Positions 8,451 to 17,169 of a DNA stretch of 64,000 nucleotides are shown piece after piece. Made by a program: the position numbers and the translations under genes. The stretch is from assembly GCA_025058315.1 (NCBI GenBank), contig JANXET010000009.1, forward strand, positions 1 through 64,000, given 5' to 3'. Below the pieces are notes generated by a model, which worked only from the letters and a program-made list of their open reading frames with translations, was not told the origin of the DNA and did not search any database. This stretch comes from Candidatus Bathyarchaeota archaeon. Lineage in GTDB: Archaea; Thermoproteota; Bathyarchaeia; Bathyarchaeales; Bathycorpusculaceae. Numbering within the stretch: the first letter of the stretch is position 1; the number at the start of each line of letters is the position of its first letter.

Positions 8451-9074
8451 CTCGTTTTTCAGCATCAGTCCAAATTTATGATAAAATAGTTACATGCTAC
8501 TTGCAAATCCAGGGAGACTTCAAGAGTTACTTACACCAAATGTTGAGGTTATTTTTGAACGAAAGCGAAAAAGCTTTAAGGAGAACCGCTACGACATTGT
8601 CGGAGTGCAATTAGATGATAAATTTGTTTCAGTGGACTCACGCACATCTAATAGACTCATGTATGAAGCGCTTAAGAATAGAGATTACCGGATTTCACTG
8701 AATCTACTGAAATCAAGCCTGAGCCGCTTTACAACCATGCGATGCGCGACTTCTACTAAGAAGCGGTGCGGAGAACAATGCTATTAAAGATCAAATTATG
8801 CACTCTGGCAGAGATGAAGTTGCCATATTTCCAGACACCAACAAAAGAGGTGGAGGGCAAATTCTGAAGTTGGCAAAGGCCAAATATGGAGTATCATGCA
8901 TGCGTCCTGTTTCTAATCCAGAGAGAAGATGCCTATATCTTCAAGCACAATGACGGGATGGATGGGAGATTTGGAAATACTCCGATTCGCCGAAGAACAA
9001 GTAGTAGAATTCGCTACTCTGCGAAGTTCATAAATGACAAAATAATGCTAATAGCTGAATCAAAGTTGACTTAG
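8450..9074 (+). pseudogene. sfsA: Frameshifted SfsA pseudogene
   Basis: SfsA segments appear in order but in different frames: RFSASVQIYDK, then LANPGRLQELLTPN, then ENRYDIVGVQLDDKFVSVDS and RLMYEALKN. These are followed by EIKPEPLYNHAMRDF with a stop, then EVAIFPDTNKRGGGQILKL, then CVLFLIQREDAYIFKHND and LRFAEEQVVEFATL. At least four frameshifts break the roughly 210-aa protein. SfsA is a conserved nucleic-acid-binding/nuclease-like family. Family order and spacing are preserved, so the decay looks recent. Confidence 0.8.
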
Positions 9075-9177
9075 AGCAGTGATTTAAACATGACTTTTGA
9101 ATCTCAATTAAGGATAATTATAAAAACTAGTTTTATATGAAAGTACTAGAATCAACAAGACTCGGAGTCGAACCTGT

Positions 9178-9780
9178 ATGGTCAAGTTTAAGGATAGGAA
9201 GTTTATAGCTGTCGAACCAAGCAAATGCACGGGGTGCAGTCTCTGCGAGTATGTATGTGCGCTTGAGAAGAAGGAGACTGTTTGGAACCCTCTAAGGTCA
9301 AGAATACGAGTCATACGTGTAACTCCGGCATTCAACCTTGCTATGGCATGCCGATTCTGTGAGGATGCACCGTGCATTAAGGCTTGCCCGCGTGATGCCC
9401 TGATCCAATCCGAGGAAAACGGCATAATAAAGGTTAACGAGGTAAAATGCGACGGCTGCGGCTGGTGCGTACAAGCATGTCCCTACGGCGGTATTGCTGT
9501 TCACCCTGACAAGAAATCAGTCCTGGTCTGTGACCTCTGCGATGGAAAGCCTCAATGCATCGAATTCTGTCCAGAAGAGGCTCTTGAGCTTGTAATCAGC
9601 GATGAAGAAGCAAACAGAAAACTTGCAATGGCTCTAGGAAAACTTCCAGCAGAGATCGAAAGGCTATCCAACTTGGCGAAAGGTAAAGCGTGGAACACCT
9701 TATTGGCTGAGGCTGAAGGTAAAGCTAAGAGGCTGTCTGCAAAACTGGAAGCACTCAACAAGAAGTGGACCATGAAATAA
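9178..9780 (+). CDS. Ferredoxin-like protein with four 4Fe-4S clusters (HycB/DmsB type)
   Basis: 200 aa with 16 Cys in four clusters: CTGCSLCEYVCALE, CRFCEDAPCIKACP, CDGCGWCVQACP and CDLCDGKPQCIEFCP. This is the electron-transfer subunit pattern found with molybdopterin oxidoreductases, aldehyde ferredoxin oxidoreductases and hydrogenases. The last 50 residues are a charged helix (AEAEGKAKRLSAKLEALNKK) without Cys. No intact catalytic partner is nearby; the only candidate is the molybdopterin oxidoreductase remnant upstream on the other strand. Coding quality is good, so it is probably still functional. Confidence 0.85.
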   Translation: MVKFKDRKFIAVEPSKCTGCSLCEYVCALEKKETVWNPLRSRIRVIRVTPAFNLAMACRFCEDAPCIKACPRDALIQSEENGIIKVNEVKCDGCGWCVQACPYGGIAVHPDKKSVLVCDLCDGKPQCIEFCPEEALELVISDEEANRKLAMALGKLPAEIERLSNLAKGKAWNTLLAEAEGKAKRLSAKLEALNKKWTMK

Positions 9781-9970
9781 TAATCCCACTCAAACAATTC
9801 AATTTTTACAGACAGGTAACAATCCACATTTTATTTGTGTCATAAGCAGGCAGAAAACCTCTTGCTTGATCAGCAACAACTATAGATGAACCATTAAACG
9901 GACGAAGAATAACTGGGATATATAAGAAGGCGTGAAATATGAACGCTGGAAATGATTTGGAATTGCATTA

Positions 9971-10243
9971 CTAAAGCTTCTTATATAATATGTCTTTTTC
10001 CCTGACGCGCTGCGCCACCTTCAAGCCTATAATTTGCCCTGCTTCAGCTCTCGGCACATTTTTATGTTCAATCTGCATAGATTCAACTGTTTGTTCAAAA
10101 TCTGTTGTAGGTCCCTTGAATACTATGCAATCCCCAACCGACAAAGGTGCCTTAAGTTCTATAACGGCAACACCTATCTTGTTGAAGAAGTGTGTTACAC
10201 GCCCAACCTCAATTAATTCTTCCTCTTCAATCAAATTATGCAT
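9971..10243 (-). CDS. Translation elongation factor-like protein (EF-Tu domain 2 fold)
   Basis: 90 aa: VGRVTHFFNKIGVAVIEL, VGDCIVFKG, TDFEQTVESMQIEHKNV and GLKVAQRVREKD. It matches the widespread archaeal family of isolated beta-barrel proteins related to domain 2 of translation GTPases. It lacks any GTPase domain and its exact role is unknown. It stands alone between the ferredoxin gene and ppcA. Confidence 0.85.
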   Translation of the reverse strand: MHNLIEEEELIEVGRVTHFFNKIGVAVIELKAPLSVGDCIVFKGPTTDFEQTVESMQIEHKNVPRAEAGQIIGLKVAQRVREKDILYKKL

Positions 10244-10299
10244 CCCCTCAGCAGTATATTATTGAAGTGTAAAACCTTAAATAATTTTTCAGAAATGCA

Positions 10300-11874
10300 T
10301 CAGCCTAAACATTTTCTAATTTTCGCAGCTTCAAGAAGATTTCTCTGAGCATCCTGCCAATCCCCGTCAAAGAGGGATAGGAGGAAGTTGTTAACAGCGT
10401 TCTCATGTCTTCTCTCAGCGAAGTTCTTAGGACCTAAACGAATGCCAAGTTTTTCCTCTGCAACATGAAGATCATTGAGTATGTCCGCGATGGCGAATCG
10501 TAGGTTTCCCTCGCTTAAACAGGAAGTTTTAGCAAAAAACTCTCGCATTTCAACAAGTAATTCGATGTTACGCCATGAGACAAAACCGCTTACAGATTCC
10601 AGGTCGCTTTTCAGTGTCATATAATGATTTTTAAGGGCGTTCCATTCTGACTCGCTAAGTTCCTCCAGCGCGCTTAACCCTATGAATTCAGGCGGTATTC
10701 CAAGCGTGTATAGGGCCCCAGCGAAGGGTATAGCTCTTGGAAGGGAGATTCCACCCATACTTCGGCTATACCCGAAAAGTCCGATGTGAAGTTTTCTTGC
10801 CCGCCGCGGCGGAACAAACGCGGCTACAGTGTTCACCAACGGAGCAATCTTTTCTACAACTTGTTGATACTTCCTCATGAACTTAGATAAAACATCCATA
10901 AGAGCTTTTGCTTCATGATATTCAATTATTTCAGGTTCACCATTTGGCAGTCTTTTATTCAATTCGGTAACAAGATTTTTAACATCATCTCTTGGGTAAT
11001 CATACTTTAAAGCGGACTGTATGGTTACAGTACACAAGCCTTTGTACTCCTCAATGAAGTTGCTAAAGTTCTTAGGAGATAAGTGCCCTCTAAAAGGCAT
11101 TGTACCCACGCCGAGGATTGGGTAAATAGAGATTTCGTTTGATTCTTCAAGCTTTCTTAGCTGAGACAAAGCTAACTTGCATAGTATTACAGCGCAAACC
11201 AAGCCATAATTAAGAGCCGGGTCCGAACGAGCTATGAAAACCCTCAAGTAATCAGGTTTTGCAGCTTTTATAAAGTATTGAAGTATCCCTGTTACGTTTA
11301 GAATGCTCTTCATATCTTCTATCAAAGGTATGACTTCTATTGTCTCAGGCTTGAAGGGCCCAAGCCATTCCTCAACACGACATGATTCATCAAGGCATAC
11401 GCCTCCGGTGCCAGCCACAACCTTCTCATAGTATTTCTTCAGCCAAATCAGATCTTCACCACATGTTGTGAAAGGCAAAATAACCTCAAATATTGGTGAA
11501 ACAGGTCTCTGATAAAACTTAACAGCTATGTCGTATGCCACTGGAATGTTTACCAAAGACTCTAAGAGGATCTTCTGCTCAGCCACCTCAACCCGAGGGT
11601 TCGGAACACGATATGTTAGATAAACATCTTCGCCTAGAACTTTATTTCGGAAGAAATCACCGTACTTTTCCAGAAGCTTTCTGACAACTCTAGTGTCCAC
11701 ATCTTTACCCTCAGCATCCCACATAACCTCCATGCAGCCTAAATCATGATATGCAAAATACGCCTCATCAACCTCCGCTTCACCGTGAATCATATTGCCG
11801 GTTACCCACGGTGGCAAAGAGGCATTATCAGGATGCTGAGTCGACATTGTCCTAGGTATATTCCTGACGCTCAA
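10300..11874 (-). CDS. ppcA: Archaeal-type phosphoenolpyruvate carboxylase
   Basis: 524 aa, the usual size of the small archaeal PEPC (the bacterial enzyme is about 900 aa). It opens with IPRTMSTQHPDNASLPPW and contains EAEVDEAYFAYHDLGC, both hallmarks of this family. The enzyme makes oxaloacetate from PEP and bicarbonate, an anaplerotic step. The start is TTG at 11874, and MSTQHPDN could also be a start. It is separated by 77 bases from the methylthiotransferase gene upstream on the same strand. Confidence 0.95.
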   Translation of the reverse strand: MSVRNIPRTMSTQHPDNASLPPWVTGNMIHGEAEVDEAYFAYHDLGCMEVMWDAEGKDVDTRVVRKLLEKYGDFFRNKVLGEDVYLTYRVPNPRVEVAEQKILLESLVNIPVAYDIAVKFYQRPVSPIFEVILPFTTCGEDLIWLKKYYEKVVAGTGGVCLDESCRVEEWLGPFKPETIEVIPLIEDMKSILNVTGILQYFIKAAKPDYLRVFIARSDPALNYGLVCAVILCKLALSQLRKLEESNEISIYPILGVGTMPFRGHLSPKNFSNFIEEYKGLCTVTIQSALKYDYPRDDVKNLVTELNKRLPNGEPEIIEYHEAKALMDVLSKFMRKYQQVVEKIAPLVNTVAAFVPPRRARKLHIGLFGYSRSMGGISLPRAIPFAGALYTLGIPPEFIGLSALEELSESEWNALKNHYMTLKSDLESVSGFVSWRNIELLVEMREFFAKTSCLSEGNLRFAIADILNDLHVAEEKLGIRLGPKNFAERRHENAVNNFLLSLFDGDWQDAQRNLLEAAKIRKCLG

Positions 11875-11951
11875 GCGAACACCAGCAAACTACATTAAAG
11901 ACTTACAGATAAACATTTGGCCTTACGATCAGAGTATGTTGAAAAGGGTGA

Positions 11952-13250
11952 TTAGACATAGGGAGCATCAACAACCTCCGCTTCAAGATATGCACATGTA
12001 GCATTTACAACACTTACATCCAAAACCTTGCCTAAGAGATTCGAATTATTTTTAACCACAACTGGCTTGTAGGCGAAGTTCCTTCCAACCCATGATCCTC
12101 TAACTGAACCAGCCTCGTCAATTAGCACCTCACCTACCCAGCCAATCCACTTCTTATTTCTTTTAAGGGCAATTTCTTTAGCTAAATTGGCTAACTTGAC
12201 ACTTCTGGCCTTAATAACAGAAGCAGGCACATGATCTTTCATGCTTGCTGCAGTGGTTCGAGGTCTTGGGAAGAATTTTGATATATTAACTATGTCTGGC
12301 TCTACTTCTTTAATTATGGCAAGAGTCTTTTCAAATGATTCATCAGTTTCCCCTGGAAAACCACATATAATATCCGTTGCCAAGGTTATCTCGGGGAGTT
12401 CACGCCTGAAAGTTTCTACAACATTTCTAAAATCTGTAACCGAGTAGAATCGTCTCATCGCCTTTAAAATTTGATCATCGCCACTTTGCAAAGGAAGATG
12501 AATGAACTTGAAGATTTTTTCATGACTAAAAACTTTAACCAAGTCTTCAAGTATATCCATTGCAAAATTTGGGTTCATCATGCCAACTCGAACCTTAAAG
12601 TATCCATCTATTTTACATATAGCCTCAAGAAGCTCCACGAGGTTTACTCCAATATCCCTTCCATAGCATGCAGCATCCTGGGAGGTTATCCAAATCTCCT
12701 TGGCTCCTGAGGAAGTATCCTCTTTAACTCTCCACACGATTTCCTCAATCGAATAACTCCGTAAGCGTCCTCTAGCGAAAACGACACAACAGTAAGCACA
12801 TGACCCAAGGCAACCATAAGATATCGGAACTATGCCTATAACAGGATTCACCCGGATACGAGGAAGGGTTATTCTGGGCTTTGTTTTATCCCCATTTTCA
12901 AGCTCCACCACTTTTTCGCCTCTAGAAACCCTTTCAACAATCTCAACTATCTTATCCCCGAGAGCTGGACCAGCTACGCCATCAAAATGCACCTCTCTAC
13001 AAAGACGTTCAAAGTTTATTAGAGGAAGGCAGCCTACAACAATCAACTTCTTATACCTTGGAACCATACGCAAATAACTGATCATCCGGTTTTCAGTTGG
13101 GCCCTTCACTGCGCAAGTATTGCAAATCACTAAATCTGCCTCCGCCGAATCATTAACCAGAATGTGCCCAACTCTAGCTAGACAACCAGCCAGAACTTCA
13201 CCATCTGCAAGATTAGCGGAGCAACCGAAGCTTTTGATGAAGATGCGCAC
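11952..13250 (-). CDS. tRNA methylthiotransferase, archaeal MtaB/CDKAL1 type
   Basis: 432 aa. The N-terminal UPF0004 domain has Cys in SFGCSANLAD, NTCAVKG and VVGCLP for the auxiliary cluster. The radical SAM CxxxCxxC is SYGCLGSCAYC (about residues 150-160), followed by GRLRSYSIEEIV. The last 60 residues form a TRAM RNA-binding domain. The family adds a 2-methylthio group to N6-threonylcarbamoyladenosine at tRNA position 37. ATG start; length is normal for the archaeal members. Confidence 0.92.
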   Translation of the reverse strand: MRIFIKSFGCSANLADGEVLAGCLARVGHILVNDSAEADLVICNTCAVKGPTENRMISYLRMVPRYKKLIVVGCLPLINFERLCREVHFDGVAGPALGDKIVEIVERVSRGEKVVELENGDKTKPRITLPRIRVNPVIGIVPISYGCLGSCAYCCVVFARGRLRSYSIEEIVWRVKEDTSSGAKEIWITSQDAACYGRDIGVNLVELLEAICKIDGYFKVRVGMMNPNFAMDILEDLVKVFSHEKIFKFIHLPLQSGDDQILKAMRRFYSVTDFRNVVETFRRELPEITLATDIICGFPGETDESFEKTLAIIKEVEPDIVNISKFFPRPRTTAASMKDHVPASVIKARSVKLANLAKEIALKRNKKWIGWVGEVLIDEAGSVRGSWVGRNFAYKPVVVKNNSNLLGKVLDVSVVNATCAYLEAEVVDAPYV

Positions 13251-13389
13251 CTTACATCAAACGATACATTAAATACTTAATAGCCAGATAAAAACCTAAA
13301 GGTCTTTAGCACTTAATTTACAAGTTTTTGAAACAGAGCGTGAGTAATCTTTAAATGTTTTTGGACGATCATATTTAAAACATATTTTT

Positions 13390-13414
13390 ATCATATTATG
13401 TATAAGTATATGAT
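13390..13414. promoter_or_regulatory. Inverted repeat in the cdrS-ftsZ promoter region
   Basis: ATCATAT and ATATGAT form a perfect 7-base inverted repeat with an 11-base spacer, within a very AT-rich promoter region 37 bases before the ribbon-helix-helix gene. It is a plausible operator for that regulator or for another factor controlling the ftsZ operon, but AT-rich repeats also arise by chance. Confidence 0.35.
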
Positions 13415-13450
13415 AGCAAATTTAGTGTTAATCAAGGAGGGGTGTATCAC

Positions 13451-13606
13451 ATGAAAATGATTACTATTTACTTACCTGAGCCCTATCTTAAAGCTTTAGA
13501 TCAGCTAGTTGGCGAAAGGTTGTACCCAAATAGAGCTGAGGCTATACGTGTGGCGATTCGTGATTTGATTGAGAGTGAGGTTTGGCGCAGGAAGAGGGTA
13601 GCTTAG
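13451..13606 (+). CDS. CdrS-like ribbon-helix-helix regulator, coupled to ftsZ
   Basis: 51 aa: a beta strand (KMITIYLPEPYL), helix 1 (KALDQLVGE), then YPNRAEAIRVAIRDLIE, the classic RHH/CopG fold, and a basic tail. GGAGG lies 10 bases before the ATG. The stop is two bases before the ATG of ftsZ, so the two genes are almost certainly co-translated. In haloarchaea a short RHH protein, CdrS, is encoded beside ftsZ2 and controls cell division. Size and linkage match that arrangement; functional identity is inferred. Confidence 0.85.
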   Translation: MKMITIYLPEPYLKALDQLVGERLYPNRAEAIRVAIRDLIESEVWRRKRVA

Positions 13607-13608
13607 GA

Positions 13609-14724
13609 ATGCAACTGACAAGGCAGATGTATCGATATTCATGGCAGAACACTATAGAGTGCAAGGTTAAGCCTCCTGAACCATGCCGTATGCTAGTGCT
13701 TGGTGTTGGCGATGCGGGCAATAACACAGTATCACGTTTGATGGAATTAGGGGTTGTGGGTGCGGAATGTATAGCTGTCAACACGGATGCTTTACATTTG
13801 GAACTCTCAAAAGCTCATAGGAAAATCTTGATTGGAGAAAAGCTAACTAAGGGTATAGGCGCCGATGGGAACCCATGGATTGGAAGAGCGGCCGTTGAAG
13901 AGTCAGAGGAGTACATGGAGAAGTTACTTATTGGGGCGGATGTCATTTTCGTGACAGCGGGTCTAGGTGGGGGTACAGGATCAGGCGCGGCACCAGTGAT
14001 CGCGAAAATAGCTCAGAGAAGCGGAGCCCTAACGGTAGGTGTTGTTACAATGCCATTCAGAATTGAGAAGGAACGAGTAAAACATGCCGCTTATGCGCTT
14101 ACGGAATTGAGAAGATGCTGTGATACTGTTGTGGTTATAGACAACAATAAGCTTATGCAGTTTGCACCCAGCCTGCCCATAGCTGACGCTTTCAGAGTAG
14201 CAGACAGAGTTTTAGCTGACATGATTAAGGGGATAGTGGAGACCATTTCAGCTCCAAGTCTGATAAACATTGACCTAGCTGAATTCAGAAATATCGTTAA
14301 GCGCGGCGGAGTTGCAGTTGTGGGTGTAGGCGAATCTGATGCTCCGAACCGCGCAGAAGATGCTGTCCGCAACGCCCTAAGAGCACTACTGTTAGATGTG
14401 AACTATGCCGGAGCAAGAGGAGCCTTAATACATGTCTCAGGAGATGCCCAAATGACTCTTGAGGAAGCTAATCGTGTAGGCGAAATAGTTACGGAAATGA
14501 TGGATAATGATGCCCTTGTAATATGGGGTGCACGGGTTAACCCCGAGTTGAATGGCAAAATGAAAGTTACCTTAGTGGTGACCGGAGTGAATTCAACATC
14601 AATACCCAGTGAATTTGATTATACAGCACCTGAACTGCTCAACCTCGAATCATCATCTGAACCGGAAAAACCGTTAGACATAAAGCTGAACCTATACCAG
14701 ATGGAGGAAGACTGCATAAACTAG
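13609..14724 (+). CDS. ftsZ: Cell division GTPase FtsZ
   Basis: 371 aa. The tubulin signature GGGTGSG (in [18 protein letters not shown]) and the N-terminal [15 protein letters not shown] nucleotide-binding motif are intact. NTDALHL and the T7-loop region INIDLAEFR are present, so it should assemble and hydrolyse GTP at mid-cell. The C-terminal tail is short and acidic and ends [12 protein letters not shown]. The longest frame opens at TTG 13582 inside the RHH gene, but ATG 13609 just after that gene's stop is chosen. The stop codon sits inside a strong hairpin (14703-14741). Confidence 0.95.
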   Translation: MQLTRQMYRYSWQNTIECKVKPPEPCRMLVLGVGDAGNNTVSRLMELGVVGAECIAVNTDALHLELSKAHRKILIGEKLTKGIGADGNPWIGRAAVEESEEYMEKLLIGADVIFVTAGLGGGTGSGAAPVIAKIAQRSGALTVGVVTMPFRIEKERVKHAAYALTELRRCCDTVVVIDNNKLMQFAPSLPIADAFRVADRVLADMIKGIVETISAPSLINIDLAEFRNIVKRGGVAVVGVGESDAPNRAEDAVRNALRALLLDVNYAGARGALIHVSGDAQMTLEEANRVGEIVTEMMDNDALVIWGARVNPELNGKMKVTLVVTGVNSTSIPSEFDYTAPELLNLESSSEPEKPLDIKLNLYQMEEDCIN

Positions 14725-14741
14725 CCATGCAGTCTTCCTCC
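14703..14741 (+). terminator. 15-bp perfect hairpin spanning the ftsZ stop codon
   Basis: GGAGGAAGACTGCAT pairs perfectly with ATGCAGTCTTCCTCC across a 9-base loop that contains the TAG stop. It is followed by a pyrimidine run and TTGTTTTTG. It is built like an intrinsic terminator whose left arm is coding sequence. In archaea T-runs matter more than hairpins, so it may instead be an mRNA 3'-end stabiliser. Confidence 0.7.
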
Positions 14742-14841
14742 CCCTCCTCCCCTTGTTTTTGTCGTCTTTTCAGCGAGGCTAGCCATTCCTTCAACAAATA
14801 GTTTATGTGCATAGGCGCGCTAATTCTTACCGGTATCTCTG

Positions 14842-15666
14842 ATGACCTTGGGTGTGGGAATTATCGGCTGCGGTTCTATCGGATCAGTAATAGCTCACGC
14901 TATAGACACTGGTCAAGCTGGAGAAACTCAACTTTTGGTAGTTTATGATCGAGTTATGGAGAAGGCTTTGTATATATCTCAAGGTTTGAGCAACAAGCCA
15001 ATAATTGCAAAAAACTTTGATGAATTCCTTAAGTGCAATTATCTGGGCTTGGTTGTGGAGGCTGCTTCACAGGATGCGGTAAAAGATTATGCCCCTATGA
15101 TTTTAAGGGCTGGAAAAGATTTGATGATCATGAGTGCTGGAGCGCTTATCGATCACAGCTTTGTTAAGGAAATACGTTGCCTTGCAAAGGAGAATCGCAG
15201 GCGAGTTTACATTCCATCCGGTGCCATTGCAGGACTGGATAGCATTAAGGCTGCAACCTACAGCGCCATAGAAAAAGTAACCTTAACAACAAGGAAGCCT
15301 GTTGAGGCGCTGAAGGACAGCCATTACTTTAGTGAGAAGTTTGGAAATAAAACCATAAAGGCACCCCTCATAATCTATGAGGGCCCTGCTTTAGAAGCTT
15401 GCAAGCTTTTTCCATTCAACGTGAACGTGGCGGCAACCCTCAGCCTTGCTGGCATAGGCCCGGAGAGAACGCTAGTGCGGATTATAGCTGATCCCACCAT
15501 AAACCGTAATATACACAAGATTGAGGTTAGAGGAGGTTTCGGTACATTGGAAATAAGTATTGAAAACATTCCTATGCCTAGCAACCCGAAGACCAGCTTC
15601 TTAGCTGCGCTTTCTGCAATAGCCATGCTGAAGAGGATAACTGACCCCCTTCAGGTGGGGACGTAG
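14842..15666 (+). CDS. nadX: L-aspartate dehydrogenase
   Basis: 274 aa. GVGIIGCGSIGSVIA is the Rossmann NAD(P)-binding motif; EAASQDAVKDYAP, SAGALID and PSGAIAGLD are conserved NadX segments. HKIEVRGGFGTLEISIENIPMPSNPKTS near the end is given here only as its first part, HKIEVRGGFGTL. The enzyme makes iminoaspartate for NAD synthesis in place of NadB. The start ATG has no clear Shine-Dalgarno. It overlaps the convergent PHP gene by 16 bases. nadA and nadC are not in the window. Confidence 0.92.
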   Translation: MTLGVGIIGCGSIGSVIAHAIDTGQAGETQLLVVYDRVMEKALYISQGLSNKPIIAKNFDEFLKCNYLGLVVEAASQDAVKDYAPMILRAGKDLMIMSAGALIDHSFVKEIRCLAKENRRRVYIPSGAIAGLDSIKAATYSAIEKVTLTTRKPVEALKDSHYFSEKFGNKTIKAPLIIYEGPALEACKLFPFNVNVAATLSLAGIGPERTLVRIIADPTINRNIHKIEVRGGFGTLEISIENIPMPSNPKTSFLAALSAIAMLKRITDPLQVGT

Positions 15667-16352
15667 GAGTCATTTTTGCCGGCAATTCTCATTTTGATTG
15701 AAAGAATCTCCCTTTTTAATCTTATACTTAATGGAATAGCTTTCCCAACAGCCCGGCATGACCCATGTTCAATAGCTCCAACTATGCTTTCCAGGTTTGG
15801 CTCAGCCTCAACTGTCGTGTACGCTGAGCCTATTTCTGGGCCATAGTGGGCATCACTGCCTCCAACTTGTGGAAGTCCAAGTTGTTTGACTATTTCTTGA
15901 CCACGCTTTACGGCGCGCTTAAAGGGAAAAGCTGAGGCGTTAATAACCTCCACGGCGTCGAAGCATTTACTTACTGATTTATTGAAACTTGATTTTAGGA
16001 GCGCTCCAGGATGACAGGCTATGGCAATGCCGCCAGCATCATGTATCCTGTCAATGGTCTCATTAACATCTAAACCCTTTGGAATTGGTTCTTGAATGTT
16101 TAGCCCTATAATGTGTCCACCTTTGCTGGAAACTTCCATGCCGGGAATAATTAGAAAGTTCGATTCTCTCGCCAGTTTTACAGCACCATCAATCCTGTTA
16201 TGATCAGTTATTGCTACACCATGTAGGCCAGATAAACGAGCATACAAAACAAGGTCCTTTGGTGTTATTAGAGCATCATAGGAATAATATGTATGAACAT
16301 GTAAGTCTATCTTGAGCATCATATCATCATTAACCCTTTTCTTTGAAGGCAT
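15651..16352 (-). CDS. PHP-domain phosphoesterase
   Basis: 233 aa with PHP metal-ligand motifs: DLHVHTYYSYDA, ITDHNRIDGA, GMEVSSKGGHIIGLN, ACHPGAL and GGSDAHYGPEIG. These bind a two- or three-metal centre that hydrolyses phosphate esters, as in histidinol phosphatase and nucleoside-phosphate phosphodiesterases. The substrate is not evident. Residues 1-10 precede MMLKIDLHVH, so an internal Met could be the true start. It overlaps the convergent nadX gene at its 3' end. Confidence 0.85.
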   Translation of the reverse strand: MPSKKRVNDDMMLKIDLHVHTYYSYDALITPKDLVLYARLSGLHGVAITDHNRIDGAVKLARESNFLIIPGMEVSSKGGHIIGLNIQEPIPKGLDVNETIDRIHDAGGIAIACHPGALLKSSFNKSVSKCFDAVEVINASAFPFKRAVKRGQEIVKQLGLPQVGGSDAHYGPEIGSAYTTVEAEPNLESIVGAIEHGSCRAVGKAIPLSIRLKREILSIKMRIAGKNDSYVPT

Positions 16353-16404
16353 ATTCTAATCTCCGATAGATATTAGAATTATTAGCATTTTTAACGATTT
16401 TAAA

Positions 16405-17169
16405 TCAGTATTCAAATTCATACGGGACTTTTATTTTCTTTAAAGCTTCCTCAAACTCAATTTTCTTCTGCTTGAAGTATTTCTCCGTCATCGCGTATTT
16501 TAGCCCATACTTCTCGTAGGCCCAGTTCGCATAATGATAGTTCATTTTATCAATGTAGATTTGGTCAACATTTCCGTTTATCGCCTCTATTAGGCCCTCT
16601 GCATTGGGAAGTATTGGCCCTATCATAACTGATGTTCTTATGCCAAGGGAATGCATCCTTTCAAGAACCTTTAACCTATCAGGTATAGACGGCGCATTAG
16701 GCTCGAAGATCCGTCTTATGTTGTCGTCAGCCGTGGTGATCGTTAAAATAACTTCAACATCGTTTCTATTCTGCAGCAGTTCCAAGTCCCTCAGTACAAG
16801 AGTGGACTTTGTCTGAATTGAGACAGGCCATCCCCGCTTAAGCAGTATTTCCAAGCATCTACGGGTTATCCCGTATTTAGCCTCAATGGGCTGATAGGGA
16901 TCACATAGACCGCTAATCCAAACCCGACCAGCACGCTTACGCCGTACCTCATGTTGAAGCAGGTGGGCAGCGTTAACCTTCACATCGACAAACTCTCCCC
17001 AGTTCTCCCCATGCCCAGTGAAACGCTTTATGTAGCGTGCGTAGCAGTAGATGCATCCATGCTCACAGCCAATGTAAGGGTTAATAACGTAATCGAAAAC
17101 TTTGGATCGTGAAAGTATTGTTTTAGCGTAAATTTCGCGTATAATCATAAACTTTCCTTGGAGCCCCAT
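16405..17169 (-). CDS. SPL-family radical SAM protein (SplB-like)
   Basis: 254 aa. CEHGCIYCYARY is the CxxxCxxC cluster motif in the form typical of COG1533. WISGLCDPYQPIE and ITRRCLEILLKRGWPVSIQTKS are also characteristic of the spore-photoproduct-lyase-like family. Archaea make no spores, so the substrate is unknown; members are often listed as DNA-repair-like. The ATG abuts the TAA of metG directly (TAAATG), so the two are co-transcribed. Confidence 0.85.
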   Translation of the reverse strand: MGLQGKFMIIREIYAKTILSRSKVFDYVINPYIGCEHGCIYCYARYIKRFTGHGENWGEFVDVKVNAAHLLQHEVRRKRAGRVWISGLCDPYQPIEAKYGITRRCLEILLKRGWPVSIQTKSTLVLRDLELLQNRNDVEVILTITTADDNIRRIFEPNAPSIPDRLKVLERMHSLGIRTSVMIGPILPNAEGLIEAINGNVDQIYIDKMNYHYANWAYEKYGLKYAMTEKYFKQKKIEFEEALKKIKVPYEFEY

